A DNA stretch of 64,000 nucleotides from Ceratodon purpureus (lineage: Eukaryota > Streptophyta > Bryopsida > Pseudoditrichales > Ditrichaceae), in NCBI GenBank assembly GCA_014871385.1, contig CM026426.1, positions 66,735,692 through 66,799,691 of the forward strand. The letters are read 5' to 3'. Made by a program: the position numbers and the translations under genes. The notes under the pieces were generated by a model. The model searched no databases and was not told the origin of the DNA. It saw nothing but the letters and a program-made list of their open reading frames with translations. Below, one piece after another: positions 24,244 to 37,427 of this stretch (its first letter is position 1; each line of letters opens with the position of its first letter).

Positions 24244-26920
24244 TCTGCTGTGGTTCAATCATGCCTGACACTAAGGGCTACTTTACATATAGAGGCCGGC
24301 CCAATTTTTCTTCGGGCTGATTGCTTAAAATTTCAGTCCATTTTTTGGGTTGGGGTCGGCTTTAGGTCCCCATAAAAATAAGATTACAACGAGGGTCAAT
24401 TTTCTCAAATGTAATGGCCTTGGAGCCAAGAAGCCAGGCCGATCCAATAAATCTAGAAAATTTCAGCCCTTCTCTATCTCTCTTTTCATTGCCATTTGTA
24501 CAAGATGGATGAACAAAAACATAAGATTTTAATGGTTCTTGTGTTCTTCATGGCCTTGTGACATGTTATGGAAAGAATGCAATATCGCAAGGTTTCATTA
24601 AGTCTAGAAATCACCGCAATCAAACAAGAGTAAAGCCTCAACCTCATATCTATATTTGCACATGTTACACATAGACCAAAAACATAATAAAGAAGTAGAT
24701 TTGGGCTTCATTTGGCCTCCAAATGGTGCATGAGCTGAAAATTCTATCATTGAGTTGAATACAAAAACAAAAAATCATGTAAGGTGGACATGAAAGAAGG
24801 GAATGAAGACCAGATTCAACAAGGACATCTATTACGATAAGATCTAGCAAAGGGTGGCCTAAATGCTTTGCCACTAATTACTTCATGATTGTTTGGTCCT
24901 AGACTTGTTAGCTCTCCTAATATTTTGTGTACTCTGCTCACCCGAGCTAATGTGCCTCCCTTATCTTTGTCTTAGTCCTCTGTTTTAAGCTACTTAATTG
25001 ACTCTCAAGTGTAGTTTATAGGTAAGTAGTTAGTCCCTCTTTAGGTTTTATCCACTTTGCAGCGGTAGGGTTGAGTCATCCACGAGTTTAGGCCACCCCT
25101 TGTTACATCTAGTCACCATGGTGAAGACAAGAAGACAAGTGCCTTCGGTCTTCCCCCGGTTTTCAGGTTTTGTTTATAATTACTTGATTCTTACCGCGGT
25201 GCAGTCTTCAAAGATGACATCTATGAAGGCTCCTTCCTTGTAGCCGCGAGGTAGAGGTTTCAATTCCCTGTGGTTTCACAAATGGACTTGATTGGTTAAG
25301 AAAAATGCATTTTTGTATTATAAAGGGTTTTTTTAAATCAAATCTAACATTGGCCTCGGGGCCAAGAATTGGTGTTTCATACTTGGTGCATCCAATTCAT
25401 CAAGCTCGAGCCATGTCAAAACTTGCATTTTTTGATTAATATATTCATACCACCAAATTAGCTCAGCCTCTAAGTGTAAAGGGGTTGGGGCCAATTTCAG
25501 CCTTTTAGCCAATCATAAGGGAGGATTTCGGCCCTCAAACAAGTTGAATTGGCTTGGCCCTGTGCTGTGAATTGACTCTACGGCCCATGCCTCACAAGGC
25601 GGTGAGGAAGTTTCACAACTTCTTTTGACATGGCCTGTTGCTTTTAAAAAAGCCTCATTTCCTTGATTTTTGCCTTACAATGTAAACTTCCAAACACTAG
25701 TGCCCGGTAGTTTTGAAATACATCTATTGTGCCAAGTCATTGCCATGTAGATTCCAAAGCAACATGCAAAGCAAATTCCAAAACTACAAAGTTGTTCCAT
25801 ATCATTCTTACCATTGCCCCTATTTCCTCTTATGTGGCAACCACTTGCTAATTTGAACCAATGCTATTCCTCCAACTCATTGCCTTTCTTCTTGTGTGGT
25901 TTCCACCTAGGAAACCCCCCCCCCCCCCCCCCCTTCACAAAGTCAACAATTGCCAAATAGTGGGCAATTTTCCTCTGCCACTCAATCAATAGTTCGGTGG
26001 TCTCAACCTCCGTTCGCGACGAGGACCATTTCTATCCAGGCGACCCACGATAAATTTTTTTCTGGGAGTCATATTTAGTTCTATACGACCTAAATATGCC
26101 ATCTATTCACACACTTATGTAGCCATAACACCTTTTTGGCTTTTGTATTGAACTCTCTGGCTCCGCCAAACCATCCCTCTGCTCCCAAAGAATGCGGATA
26201 TCAAAAGTTCAAATTGCACTTCAAGACATGAGATTATTCCGGACTATGTCAAATTTGAGTCACTACTAAACAAAAGGCATTACAATGTTCTGCCATGTTA
26301 ATTTGAGCGTGCAGTGCTTTGAAGTTGTGCTCCCAATAGCTTAGCATTAGGCTTGAGGTGTAGAGCTAGAATAACTCGACTGCCGTTTAGAGTTAGAACC
26401 ACATCAGAAAAATGTCCTATAATAAGAAGCTTAGTTTCTTATAGTCTAACATTGGTTAACACTTTAGATTTAAGGAAGTTAGGGTGTAGGCATCTAATCT
26501 GCTGTAATGCTTCTTCTAAAGTTTTGCTAAACTTTTTCCCTTGCATGTGTCATGTGTTCCAAGGTTGTTGAAATTATATATCCTTAGAAATGGCTCGAGT
26601 GGTTGATTCCAGCAATGAGGACATTGATTGCTTCATAGTTCTTAGCCAACTATATTGGTGGAAATAACGTCCCTGCCTTGCTTGTAATATTGAGCCAACA
26701 AATGTTGACCTCTTAATTGAGAATGTGAATGACCGCAATGGAGATATGTTATAGTGTGATTTAGTGTAGGATCCTGTCAATCACTCTTGTGATTTCAAAC
26801 CTCAAGCAGTTCATCCATGTAGTGTTGATTTTTATGCTGGAGGGGACTTTATTTCCATTATTAGTTCTAGGTTTGCAAGATTTGGATTTGCCTCATGTTT
26901 TGTAGAACACAACTTTAGAG

Positions 26921-26923
<3 letters not shown>
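24244..26923. other. Spacer, no gene seen
   Basis: AT-rich and interrupted in all frames. Contains a C19 homopolymer at 25915-25933. Confidence 0.5.
25915..25933. repeat. Poly-C run (19 bp)
   Basis: Uninterrupted C homopolymer; length may be affected by sequencing or assembly. Confidence 0.95.

Positions 26924-26961
<38 letters not shown>
26924..26961. repeat. Poly-T run (38 bp)
   Basis: Uninterrupted T homopolymer. It could be the reverse complement of a retroposed poly(A) tail; about 380 bp of minus-strand ORF (27346-26981) lies next to it without recognisable domains. Confidence 0.95.
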
Positions 26962-26962
<1 letters not shown>

Positions 26963-29900
26963 GGAGCAAATGAAGTAAACTCATTGCAAGAAAGAAACGG
27001 CCAGACCCTCAACGGACAAAGTCCAGGGAGGCCAAGGCACTTTAGAGCAATGTTCAGTCCCATGGTTGAAGCTGGACGCAATAATTTTGCTGAATTCATT
27101 GAGAAGAACAAAACGTCTCTCTAGGCAAGAACACACTTCCATTAATTCACATGTACATGGAGATAAGGGCCATTCAGAATGCATTGATTTGACTAGGGTA
27201 GCAATGATTTTTGTCTGCCATCGTAGGAACTGGATGAGTTGGATGAGATTTAAATAAGCAAATGGGCTTACTACATGCTGAAGAGAATAACAATTGTCTT
27301 CCACTAACGATAAGACTTGTAGAAGCTCACTCCCAATACAAGACAAAGTTAACGAGGATGTTACTGAGGTTGTTAAGGAGATATTATATACAGAGGTGCT
27401 TCTTTGAATGCACTTAGATCCGATCCACTTTTCACATTTGAAGTGGTTGGAGATAGGTTATGAAGGCAATTCGTGATATAGAAGGACCCCAATTGTTATA
27501 AATATAAAATATCTATCCCTACAGATGGAGGAACAAATTGGCACGATAGAAGAGGGCTCAACATCATATCTTGTAGAGCATACTTTTAAGACTCAAGCTG
27601 CCCCTTTGATACCTAGTTCACGTTAAAATATCAAGGTAGTATCTCAAAGAAGATATGTACTATGAGTACTTAAAATGCTCTATAATTAATTTTGTCTAAA
27701 ATTGCCTTAATTTAAGGACAATTTGCACTTTTGTGGGCCAAAAATGTTAAAAATAGATGGATTGGGCTCCAACACCATTAATACATTAATTTTGATAGTT
27801 CTTTTTAATAAACCTAAGAATTATTTCCCTATTTTTTCTTTTGTTACTATATTTTCTTTTCCTCTTAATCAAATTCCTTTTTCCTTCCTTTGACTTCTTG
27901 TTTTATGTTATTTTATTTTGTCTTAACCCCTAAAGGACAAAGCAACCACTTTTGGATTGCGCCATAAATAGAAAACACAATAAAATGCCCTAGAAGGGTC
28001 AAATTTGAGTGTTTTTTCTTCCTAACCTGATAGAACATGAGTCGGTCCTATGTTTCTACAGTGAAGTTAGTGTATTTTCACTTACAGTGTTTCAAACAAA
28101 CTTTGAGTACTATGAAAACTGAAATAAAGATCTCTCCTGGTGGATCTCTTTTTTAGCAATCTTTTTTTTGGGGTTGCTTGTATGACCACTTTTTTATGGC
28201 TTCACCGTTTTGGATTTATCAGAAACCCTTTTGTATTTTCCAAAAATTGCCATGTTGAAAAAAATAAAATTCAGAGTGACACTTATGTCAAACCCATTTT
28301 CTCCAAATTGGTAATCCGGAAAATTGGCAACTTTCAGTCAAACTCGGAAACCGCTGATAGTATTACAGAAATTCACTAATCTTCCAAACTTCACATGTTA
28401 TTATCTCCTGATCCGTTCCTTCTCCAAACCCAAAATTTGGTATAGATTTCAGTAGCCCATTACTTTCAAAGATCTTACGGTTAAATTGCTTATGGTGGTT
28501 CTCAAATTTGTCTCACTTTGGAAAATACAAGAATTGGCAAAAAACTAAGATGGTATTAGCTTAACCCCTAAAGGAGGGAGGGGTATGTCTACAATTTTTC
28601 AGAATTTGCTTATCCCTTAACTTATCCAATTTCCAAAGCTAATTTTAATTTTATTTTATTTTTTCCCTCCCTCCCTTCTTTTACTTTTTATTTTAATTAT
28701 CTATATCACTTTTTATTTCTATTATCCTTATTAATTTCCAATTGATTAAACTTCAACCAAAATTGGTTAAGTTCACTTATTTAGAACTTGACCAATTGGC
28801 TAGGGCAGTTTGACCTTGCAAGGAACATGGTTTTAAACTTGTTCATTAAAAAATTAAAATTTAACGTGCGCCTTTAAAAGAACCCCAATTTAATTTGGGC
28901 AGCTGCTGAAACGGTAGCAATTAAATTCAGCCAAGAATAGAAGGAGAAAGATAGCCGTTAGGCCTTGATTAAGGGCCAGTTTAGACTCGGCCAAACTCAT
29001 GAGGAGAAGCCTTAGTCCACTGTCCTGAACTTGGTTTACAGGAAAAGCCTTTGGGCTGAAAAGTAGTTTTAAAATAATCCACCTGGAGGCTTCAGCCGAG
29101 CATAGTGTGAAGGCCCAAAAGAGACCTATGATCCAAATATTTAGACATTTATAGAAAATTGAAAAAAAATCTGAAAATTCTAAAAAAAATAGGGAAGGTG
29201 TAAAAATTAATGAAAATTTTGTGGAAAAGATTTCAGCAAAATATACATTCTTATGACTAATTGAAGTTCAGCTTGTTTTTCGACCAATATTGGTGTAATG
29301 CCAATGATTGTCAAAAAATTCATTAAATAGAACATGATAAGGCTAGTGGATTATGACCAGCCCATGAGCCTTGTCTTCTTGTGTATATTTTAATGAAAAA
29401 AAATTTTCTCCTCTCGACGGAAGTTTGGATCGAGCATTTTGCTCGACCCAAAGTTTGGCCGAGAGGAGAAACTCTTGGCGCTAAAAATTCCCAAAAGTGT
29501 TGCCACCTAAACTTTTTTAGAGGCGACTCCTTTGGACCTTCGCCTTCGTGTGAAGGCCAAAAAGAGAAACTTTGTGGTTTCCTGTAATTTCATTGGTTGG
29601 GACGCTCTCCTCTTGAAGTTTGGCCACAGTTTGAACCGGCCTTAACCCCTAAAATACTTTGACAATTTTTGTCCAAATTGTCTCCAAAACTGCCATTTTC
29701 AAAGCGAATTGTTGATATATTTTTTTTAAGTTTTATTTGAAGATTTGACTGTAGGATCTTGAAGGATATGGTATTTAGAAAGTGCTCAATTTTTTTCATA
29801 CTTTTTGACCGCACGGATTATAAGATTATAGCGTTTGATGAAGATTATAAACTTTTTTTTGGAAGTGCCCAACTTCCATACCAATGTTTGACCTCTCGTA

Positions 29901-30340
29901 GAATCAAATTTTGACATTACACAATTTGGTGGTTTTTAATATTCAAGAACTAGGAAATGTAAAGAACATGCTCAAGAAAAAAAAAAAAAATGAAAAAAAT
30001 GTTTATAAGTCACATTAAAAAAATAAACTACCTCCAAGGTAGAATTTTACAACACATTCACAAATGTCACTTCACAAATTCTAGAAAATTCAAATTTCAC
30101 AAAGAAGAAAATCCAAACGGTGATAATACACACACATATATGTGCTAGACACTCATAATTTGTTTGGAAGAAAAATTTGAAAAAACCACCGACTAATTAA
30201 AAAACAGTGATTATGGGTAGTTTATTTACTTCAGGGCAGGGATTAGAGGGTTTAGGGTGAAGGCCTAAGGCTTCTCCACCCGTATACCCTCTACCCCACT
30301 CCACCCTGACCTCTCTCTTTCCCACAATCTCCCCACGCTC
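26962..30340. other. AT-rich spacer with TTAA-flanked terminal-like motifs
   Basis: No gene recognised. TTAACCCCTAAAGGA occurs at 27923 and 28561, and a shorter TTAACCCCTAAA at 29642. The C-rich end after TTAA resembles piggyBac-type termini, so parts of this region may be non-autonomous elements. Confidence 0.4.
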
Positions 30341-30600
30341 TTTCTAACCCCGCCCTCTACCCTCCCGTCCTCTCTGCCCTCCCGTCCCCTCTCCCCTCCC
30401 TTCTCCCCTCCCGTCCCCTCGACAGTCCCAATCCCCTCTCCCCTCCCGTCCCCTCACCCATGTCGCTTCGGACCCCTGCCCACCCCTTGCGTCCTTCCCA
30501 CGGCCACGTGGAATTCTCTCTGTCCACTGCGCTGTCAGGCACTGCGACCGCCCCCCGCGACCTCCACGCTCCCCGCCCGCGGGCCCCGCCAATGTGAACC
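30341..30600. repeat. C/T-rich low-complexity tract (CCCTCCCGTCCCCT repeats)
   Basis: Tandem imperfect CCCTCCCGTCCCCT words followed by a GC-rich segment. It produces Gly/Arg-rich chance ORFs on the minus strand. Confidence 0.8.
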
Positions 30601-30941
30601 CGCCCCCGCCCTTGGTCTTAATCCTGTCACGTCCCCCAATTCTGTCTCTGTTTCAAACAGGATGGCTGTGAGGGCGCATAAATTCCCCAATTTCCTACCA
30701 TAAGACCTCTAATACATTTTCCCTTCAAACACTGAGAACAATTTATTTCTTTTTGTTTTTTTTTTATATAAGCTTCATGTACATATAGTGTTCGGGGCAA
30801 AGCCCCCCCGAAAAAAAAAAAAAACAAAATAAAAACAAGCTAAGTATGATGTACATTCGTACTTGGACATAATTGCATAAATAATTTCACACATTACAAT
30901 GTGGAAAAAAAAAGAACAAAAATTTGTTAAACTTACATTTA

Positions 30942-33856
30942 GAAGCCTCCGACGCCGAATATCTTCATGATATGTTTGAAAACATGTACCTCCTATAACA
31001 CACATGTACTTGTCTCCACACGAGGGACAATAATAATGCGGCCTTTTACCCGAACTAGATTTTGCCTGATTGCATACAACACAAGGACTTCTTTTTTTCG
31101 AGTATACTGGGAAGCATAAACCTTGATTTGTAGGCGTCCCTATAAAATCCTCGCAATCTTGCCCACTCCAATTTTGCAATAACGCCTCACATAATTCGGT
31201 CCTAAATTGCAAATGCGTCATAGGTCTACGAACCGGGCTAGCAACCTTACATTTGTCAACATATACCAAAAACATGTTCACAACGCTCATGTCTAGCAAG
31301 AAAAAGAAAATTCGATGCCACCATTTGTGGGACCGATTTTGTGTACAATAAGAAGCTCGGAGTTGGTCCGCTACATCAACTACCCGCATATGAGTGGTGT
31401 ACTTTAACTGCATAGGTGATGTGGGGATGTTCTCGCGGTTTGCCCCATTCCAGCGTGGAACGGTTTGAATAGGCAAACACGGGGTAGTAGTCGGTTGAGC
31501 ATGAGTGGAAAGAAGAAGTACCGGTTTTTTATCTTTCCATACTACCGACAAAATTGCCCTAGATTCATGCATTCTCCAATCCATCCACCTTTGTTCCTTC
31601 TTCATATAAACCTTTGTGTTTTGAAACATATTAGGCAAACCAATCCGGTTGGATCGCATCGTGCCTGAAGCATAAATAAGTCTCATAAGCAATTCCTTGA
31701 AAAGTCCAATACTAGTGAAAAAGTTGTCCACGGCTATGACATGTCCCTTTCCACTTATTCCCCTCGTGAGATCTAATACCACCTTATGTGCCAATTTGGG
31801 CTCTCCTCTACTACCCCGAGGTCTATCTTCCTCCACTTGGGCTTTTCCGCAATAAATAGAGAAGTTCCACACGTACTTCGATGTGGAACATGCTAAGCAC
31901 CAACTTTTATGCCCCACTTTTGTGGTTTTTGAGGCATATATTGGCGTAAAGGCAATAAGACCCCTTGTAACGGATCATCATCTCATCGATGGTGCAAAAC
32001 TTCCCTAAATTCCAAGAAGTCATACAATTATCCCTCATGCAATCTATCAACCACCGAACTTGTCCCAACTTATCATATCCCGGTAAATCTCTCTCACGTA
32101 CATAAGTTGCCGGGTTCGTGATGTGCAAACATTTAGTCAAAGCTTCGAACCGTTGCCAGGTCATAATTCTAGTGATAATAGGACAATGAAATATGGAGCC
32201 CCGTTTATGCCAATAAGACTTGATGTTCGGTTAACGTTTCATACCCATGTACAACCAAATTGCCATGAAAGCCTTCAACTCGGGCACGGTCACATCCGTC
32301 CAACTCTCCCCTCCCATAGTATTCCTCGAACCGTCAACCTCCGTGGCATACCTATTTGTTTCCCTCATAATGTCCCGTAAAATAATATGCCCCCAAAACA
32401 TTTCAAATAATTGGACCATTGTAGGAAATGACCTCCAAAAAATATTTGAGCTTGATACACCTTGAAAATCTTGAGGCGGAGGATTGTAAGTGAAATGCGT
32501 TTTGCTCCATGTCTCATCCCGGTACAAATATTTGACACTCTCGTGGTCCTCTATTCCATCATCTTCCTCTTCATCCCCGCTAGAACCGTCCTCGGTGTCA
32601 AATGTGGGAACATCAAAAATATTCACCCTTTCCCTTTGCCGCTCACGAATAATAGTGTCCTCTCCATGAAGTTCTCTTCTTGTACGAGAATGCACATGTG
32701 TGGGTACTAAATCATCCGGTAGTTCTTCCTTCAGAAACTGATAACCATTGCCCATACCTCCTCCCTCTTGAAATTGATTTCGAATCTGTCCATTAGCATC
32801 TCTCTGTCCACTCTCTCCCCCATAAACGCCCTCACCCCATTCCCCACTGCTGATCCCTCTAACCCCTTCCCCACTCTCCCTTGGTTCCCCTCTACCATAA
32901 ACCGGTCCCCAACCTCCCCCTTCGCTCCCTCCCACACGTTCCCCACCCAATACCCACCCTCCTCCTTCGCTCTCTCTCCCATGTTCCCCACCCTGGTCTC
33001 CGCTCCCTTCTCCCCTAACCCCACCCTGCCACCCTGTCCCGACCCCCAACCTCGACCCGACTCCCTCCCCAACCTGACCCTGTCCCGACTCCCAACCCCC
33101 CGACCCGACTCTCCTCCCGACACCGTCGACAGTCCCCCGTTCCCTGGTAACCCCGCCCTCTTCCCCCCGTTCCCAGCAGTCCCCGACCCTCCCTTCTCTG
33201 GAAACCCCGCCCTCTTCCCCGTGTTCCCAGCTCCCTCTCTCCCTCCCCTCTTTAGAAACCCCGCCCTCTTCCAGCAGTCCCCCACCAGTCCCGTCCACGC
33301 CCTCTCTCCCGGTTGCATCCCTACCCTCGCCTCTATAGTATTCTCCTCTCCCTGGGACCCCAACGGCCCCTCTCTCCACCCCCACGCTGTTGGAGCCGTT
33401 GAAAGGTTCCTGTACTGTAAGGCTGCAGTCCCCCATCTGAGTCTCTTCTCCCCTCCCCAACCTCCTTGCATGTTTCAATTTTTTCGACATTCTTACAGAT
33501 TGTGCATTGTATTTGTGGACACTATAATTTGACTCTTGAGGCCACCATAGCTCTTCCAATGTTCTATCCTCTTCACATCCATATTCTCCCTCATCAAAAC
33601 TATCCTCACTAGGTTCTTCACATGAACTCTCCCTTCCTCCAAGTTGAAAATTCTCTTGACTATCAACAAATTCGGGGTTGTATTCTCTTACAGCATCTTG
33701 AAGTAGTGTGTAGATGTCACCTTGAGAATCAATAGGTAGTGGAGAAGGTGGTGAGGGAATTGTTGGAAGTGGAGATGGAAGTAGAGGTGGAGAGAGAGGT
33801 GGAGGGGAAGGTGGTGGAGGGGGGTTGGAGGAGGTTGCTACATCTTTGGATTGCAA
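30942..33856 (-). pseudogene. piggyBac-type transposase, degenerate
   Basis: Starts at ATG 33856. The first 370 codons are Pro-, Gly- and Glu-rich low complexity, then the transposase domain begins. The three Asp signatures of piggyBac enzymes are visible: TIDEMMIRYKGSYC near 32.0 kb, IAVDNFFTSIGLFKELL near 31.7 kb and VVDVADQLRASYCTQNRSHK near 31.35 kb. A C-terminal Cys-rich region (CVVCNQAK, YYCPSCGDKYMC, CFQTYH) matches the family zinc-binding tail. The gene is broken by TAA at 32231 and single-base shifts near 31.91 kb. The last visible codons run into GTAAGT near 30941, suggesting an intron. A cut-and-paste transposase normally inserting at TTAA; this copy is inactive. Terminal repeats were not found. 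Confidence 0.88.
32770..33450. repeat. Low-complexity C/T-rich coding segment of the piggyBac N-terminus
   Basis: Repeated CCCCGCCCTCTTCC and TCCCCGACC words encode Gly/Glu/Arg repeats on the minus strand and leave two other frames open. Composition resembles the tract at 30.35 kb. Confidence 0.75.
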
Positions 33857-34937
33857 TCTAGAGCTCCTCCTAGGTGCCTCAAGGTAACATTCCTACAATG
33901 TACACATTACAATGTGTGAGTAAGTTAGAATTCTATTTCCTATGAGATCTAGTCAATGTAAGAATTTCACCAAAACAACTTGAAACGCACCTCCTTCCTC
34001 TTCCATGCAGGAATTGCCTTCCTTGGCATCTCTACAATGTTGAAAAGTAGAGGAAAATAGAGAAATTATTGAGAGGAAAGGGAGAGAAGAATTGCTTGAA
34101 TTGAAATTGTAGGACATGAAGCTCATTGAGATGTGAAGGGTTGATGTTTTCTGGATTACTTATAAGCTAGAGCATGCACATTGTTGGAAGAATCTGAATT
34201 GATTGTAGAAGGGAGCACTTGCATTGTGTGATTGAAAGAGTAGCATCTTGAATCAATCTTCATGTCATGTCACCTTTGAAGAAGTCTTAATTTTTTTGAC
34301 ACACTCTTTGGTATGCAGTAGGAAATTGTGGAAGGCAGTGGATAGCCACAGGTATGATGAATTTTTATCAACTGAATCAAAGATGCCATGGAAATTTAAT
34401 TCCGAGGCTCTGTCTGAGGCAACACGCCTCTCCAAATACAGTCCCAGCAGCTCCTCCTAAGAGGAGCAAAAGAACAGGTCGATGTGATTCCAGTGACACC
34501 AACCCCCCCAGCCCCCACACCCATGCCCATGCGCATGGGCATCCATGCCCATGCTCGGCCCGACGCTGTCCCCACCCCCATGCCCATGCCCATTCGCATG
34601 GGCATCCATGCCCATACCAAGTCCCCACCCCGCCACCCTTTATCACCCCGCCACCCTGTCTGCTACAATGGCCCTGCGCCACCCTTTCCACGCTACAATA
34701 GCCCTGAGCCCCACATGCATTGCCCGTACCCATCCCATTATCACCCCCCCCCCCTCTCCCACTGGTCCATACCGTTATGCCAACCCCTCTTTTCTTCTAA
34801 TTCTGAAATCTTTCTGTAGGAACTGCATATTCCCCACTTCTTCGCTCCCCATAGTGGAAGTTGTCCTTGTGGGGCAGATGCCCCTCAAAAAAGTCAAACC
34901 TTGTGAAGCCACTTCATTGGCTACTTATTTTCCCAAA
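33857..34937. other. Spacer between piggyBac pseudogene and the 11-kb element
   Basis: No gene recognised. Includes the CCCATG minisatellite at 34500-34620. ORFs here come from that repeat. Confidence 0.5.
34500..34620. repeat. CCCATG/CATGGGC minisatellite
   Basis: A block CCCATGCCCATGCGCATGGG followed by CATCCATGCC recurs twice (about 34523 and 34580) with internal CATGGG palindromes. Confidence 0.8.
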
Positions 34938-35090
34938 CATTAGGGGAAGATTGGGGTCTCTAGGAGGCCTTTGGTCGGAATCTGTGCCTGAAATTTTTGG
35001 AATGCTCGTGCACTTTACCTGCTGGCACCAATGGTGCCAGCAGGTCGCCAAAAGCAAGCCAAATCGTGAATAGGGGGTCCAGCCAATAGC
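34938..35090 (+). repeat. Left terminal/subterminal region of the 11-kb element
   Basis: Aligns over about 150 bp with the reverse complement of 57361-57499. It includes CATTAGGGGAAGATTGGGGT, the word TGCTCGTGCACTTT, the 25-bp palindrome and GGGTCCAGCCAAT. Confidence 0.8.
35019..35043. other. 25-bp subterminal palindrome
   Basis: Arms CTGCTGGCACCA and TGGTGCCAGCAG flank a single A. The same palindrome occurs at 57394-57418. Its position about 80 bp from the element end would suit a transposase-binding site. This is inference. Confidence 0.75.
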
Positions 35091-35729
35091 CGAGGAGGAA
35101 GGCTTCCTTCCCCCGCGCGTGTAGTCCCGTAGGTCGAGAACGGAGCCTCTTCGCGTACGGAATCCGAGCATTGCAGAAGGGTGTCAGCGGTGGTGGGCTT
35201 TATGAACTCCTGCAAAACTGACTCCACAGGCCACCTACCAAAATTGAGTTGCCGCTCCCCCTTTGAGATGCAACGTGCACAAGGTGTTGATGTCAAAAAC
35301 CTGCCAACGGTCATTCCGATTCTCATGCGTTCCCCTGAGAGAGTTGTCGCCGTTGCGTTGTCAATCAGGATAGAGCGGTGGAGGCCTCCAAAGGCTGAGC
35401 GAAGTTGTTCAATTTGGGTTGTGGGTGGTCACGCATTGTGCAATAGAGATTTAGGGTTTAGCTGTAGTGGTCTCTCAAACGCTGCCAGCGGTCTGCCATC
35501 CACATAGGTTGGAGAGAGTATCTGAGTTGGGAATCGGGTTTTTGGGATGAGGTTTAGGGTAGGTCGTACCTTGGTTGCGAGGCCGTGGACGCAGGTTTTA
35601 GCCGTTTGTGATGGCGGAGGGTGTGTTGACAGCGTGTAGTTGTGGCGGTTGATGACAGCGTGTAGTTGTGGCGGTTGATGACAGCGACGACATCACTTGT
35701 AAGTTTTTGAGTTCACAGTCGAAAATTTC

Positions 35730-37098
35730 ATGCATTCTAGTGGTATGGCTGCACGGCCAAACTCCCTCGTACAGAGTGTCATCCTGCATAATACTCAAGA
35801 CTTGGAGGGCAACTGGATCCCCATGAGGGTGGATCGTGATTCATGGGTTATGTTGCAACCAGCGTCGGATGGGCCTTGGGGTAGAGAGGGAAGGCGACAT
35901 GGTGGAGAAAATTTTCGGGGGGCCTTCAAAGCGCACATCAGAGATTTCTCCTGGATCTCCACGGAGCATGGAGCATGCGACCTCGATAAGGTGCTTGTGC
36001 AGCATGCATATCAGCCAAGGCATCTGCGCTTGGATCCTGCGCAGGCAGCAACCAATTCGGATATGGCAAACTACCTGTACGCGTCGCTTTCAGAGGATTG
36101 GGTACATCCCGCATCTATCCTTGGTCCCATTCTTGTGCTCCATGTTGAGATTGGGGAGGCAACACGGAATCGATAGAGCCACGCGGAGTTGCTGGACATA
36201 GGTACATTCTTCCTTGGTGGTCTGTATTTGCCTCCAACAGGTGACACGCTTTACGGGAACGTTGAAGCACTCCCGCTTCCAGGGTTCAACGATGTGGAGT
36301 GGCCTTTGCCAGACATGCACACATCTGAGGCGTTTAGAACAAAGCTCACTCTCGATTTTGCAAATGCTATGAAAGCAACAACTGGTAGCAGCTTCGTCCA
36401 CCACCAATGGTTTATGCTAATCCATGTTATGGTTGATTTGTTTGCGGTAGCTGCTGACAGCATTAGGCGGACACCTACATTGTTTGTTTTGAGTAGTCCA
36501 TCCAAGGCTCTGCTGAGCAGTCTGATGAACCCAGGGTGGAACGAGAAGTTCCAAGTTGGCCAAGATGTCATCAAGTGCGTTGCCAGCAGGACCAGCATTG
36601 TTTTCCGCTATCACGTGGGAAGACAAACATTATACACCAGGTTCATGTATACAAGGTATAGGGGGGCTGCCAACAGTCAGTGGGAAGCGATGGATCACCT
36701 ACCAGAGGAGGTGATGGTGGAAGTGTCTTGTATGTTTAGGGAGAACCTGCTGCCAACGTTCGAAGTTGGCAAGGGTTGGCCAGTATCCCACCTGCGACAC
36801 AAAGCTGCAATGGCGCTTGGAGATGACGTACCTGGCAAGTACAACCTCGTTTTGATAGAGGCCAACGGTGTTTGTGAGAAAAAGGTACAAGTCTAGGCAA
36901 AGACATCTTGTTGTTTAGATGTGTCGGGAATTGGCTGTTCAAAGCTCCTTGCTGCCAGCAAACAAAAATGAGAGGATTTGTTGGGTGCAGATCAACCAGC
37001 GCCATGAGAGACACCTTACAGCTGCGGATGTCACGATTCGCAATAGGATCAAGATTGTGGAGCTGTAGGAAAAGCGATTTCGGGGATGGGTAGTTACA
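35730..37098 (+). pseudogene. Unknown plus-strand protein of the 11-kb element
   Basis: The frame opens near ATG 35730 and stays coding to about 36881, broken once by TAG at 36174 (TRNR, stop, SHAELLDIG). A GTACAAG donor follows EANGVCEKK. A second exon near 36973-37098 reads ICWVQINQRHERHLTAADVT and contains TAG at 37065, ending before GTATGT. Total about 430 residues. Recognisable stretches include YLPPTGDTLYGNVEALPLPG, HHQWFMLIHVMVDLFAVAAD and FRYHVGRQTLYTRFMYTRYRG, with mixed alpha/beta composition and no membrane helix. I do not recognise the family. It faces the minus-strand coiled-coil gene and could be an accessory transposition protein or a captured host gene. Confidence 0.55.
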
Positions 37099-37427
37099 GT
37101 ATGTGGGATGTCATTAGGTTCTTCGCCAAGTCCTTAGTGAGTTCAGGTAGTGGTTTTGCTTACCATTCAGGACTTCTTGTGGGACTTCCTCTATTAATGT
37201 GTTACAAATGGCAAATTTGAAGGACCCTCGATCTACGTGCTGCCAACGGAAATAGAAAAGAAAAACAGTTGAGATTAAGAAATGAATCATAGGGTGCAGA
37301 TGAAAAATAAAATAAAATACAAGAAGTCTAAAGAATGCCCGGACTTTCAAAGAGCGTGGGTCTGAATAGGAAAATTGCCTAGAACTTGTGGTGGCGTCAT
37401 GGACGGTGGAACCTGCTGCCAGCGCAA

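Noticed and set aside
30344-30592. Gly/Arg-rich ORF at 30.4 kb
   Set aside because: Produced by the C/T-rich low-complexity tract.
32768-33532. Plus-strand 254-codon Pro-rich ORF opposite the piggyBac N-terminus
   Set aside because: It is the reverse frame of the low-complexity Gly/Glu-rich coding segment; composition explains its openness.
34354-34819. Overlapping ORFs on both strands with His/Pro or Met/Gly repeats
   Set aside because: Translation of the CCCATG minisatellite.
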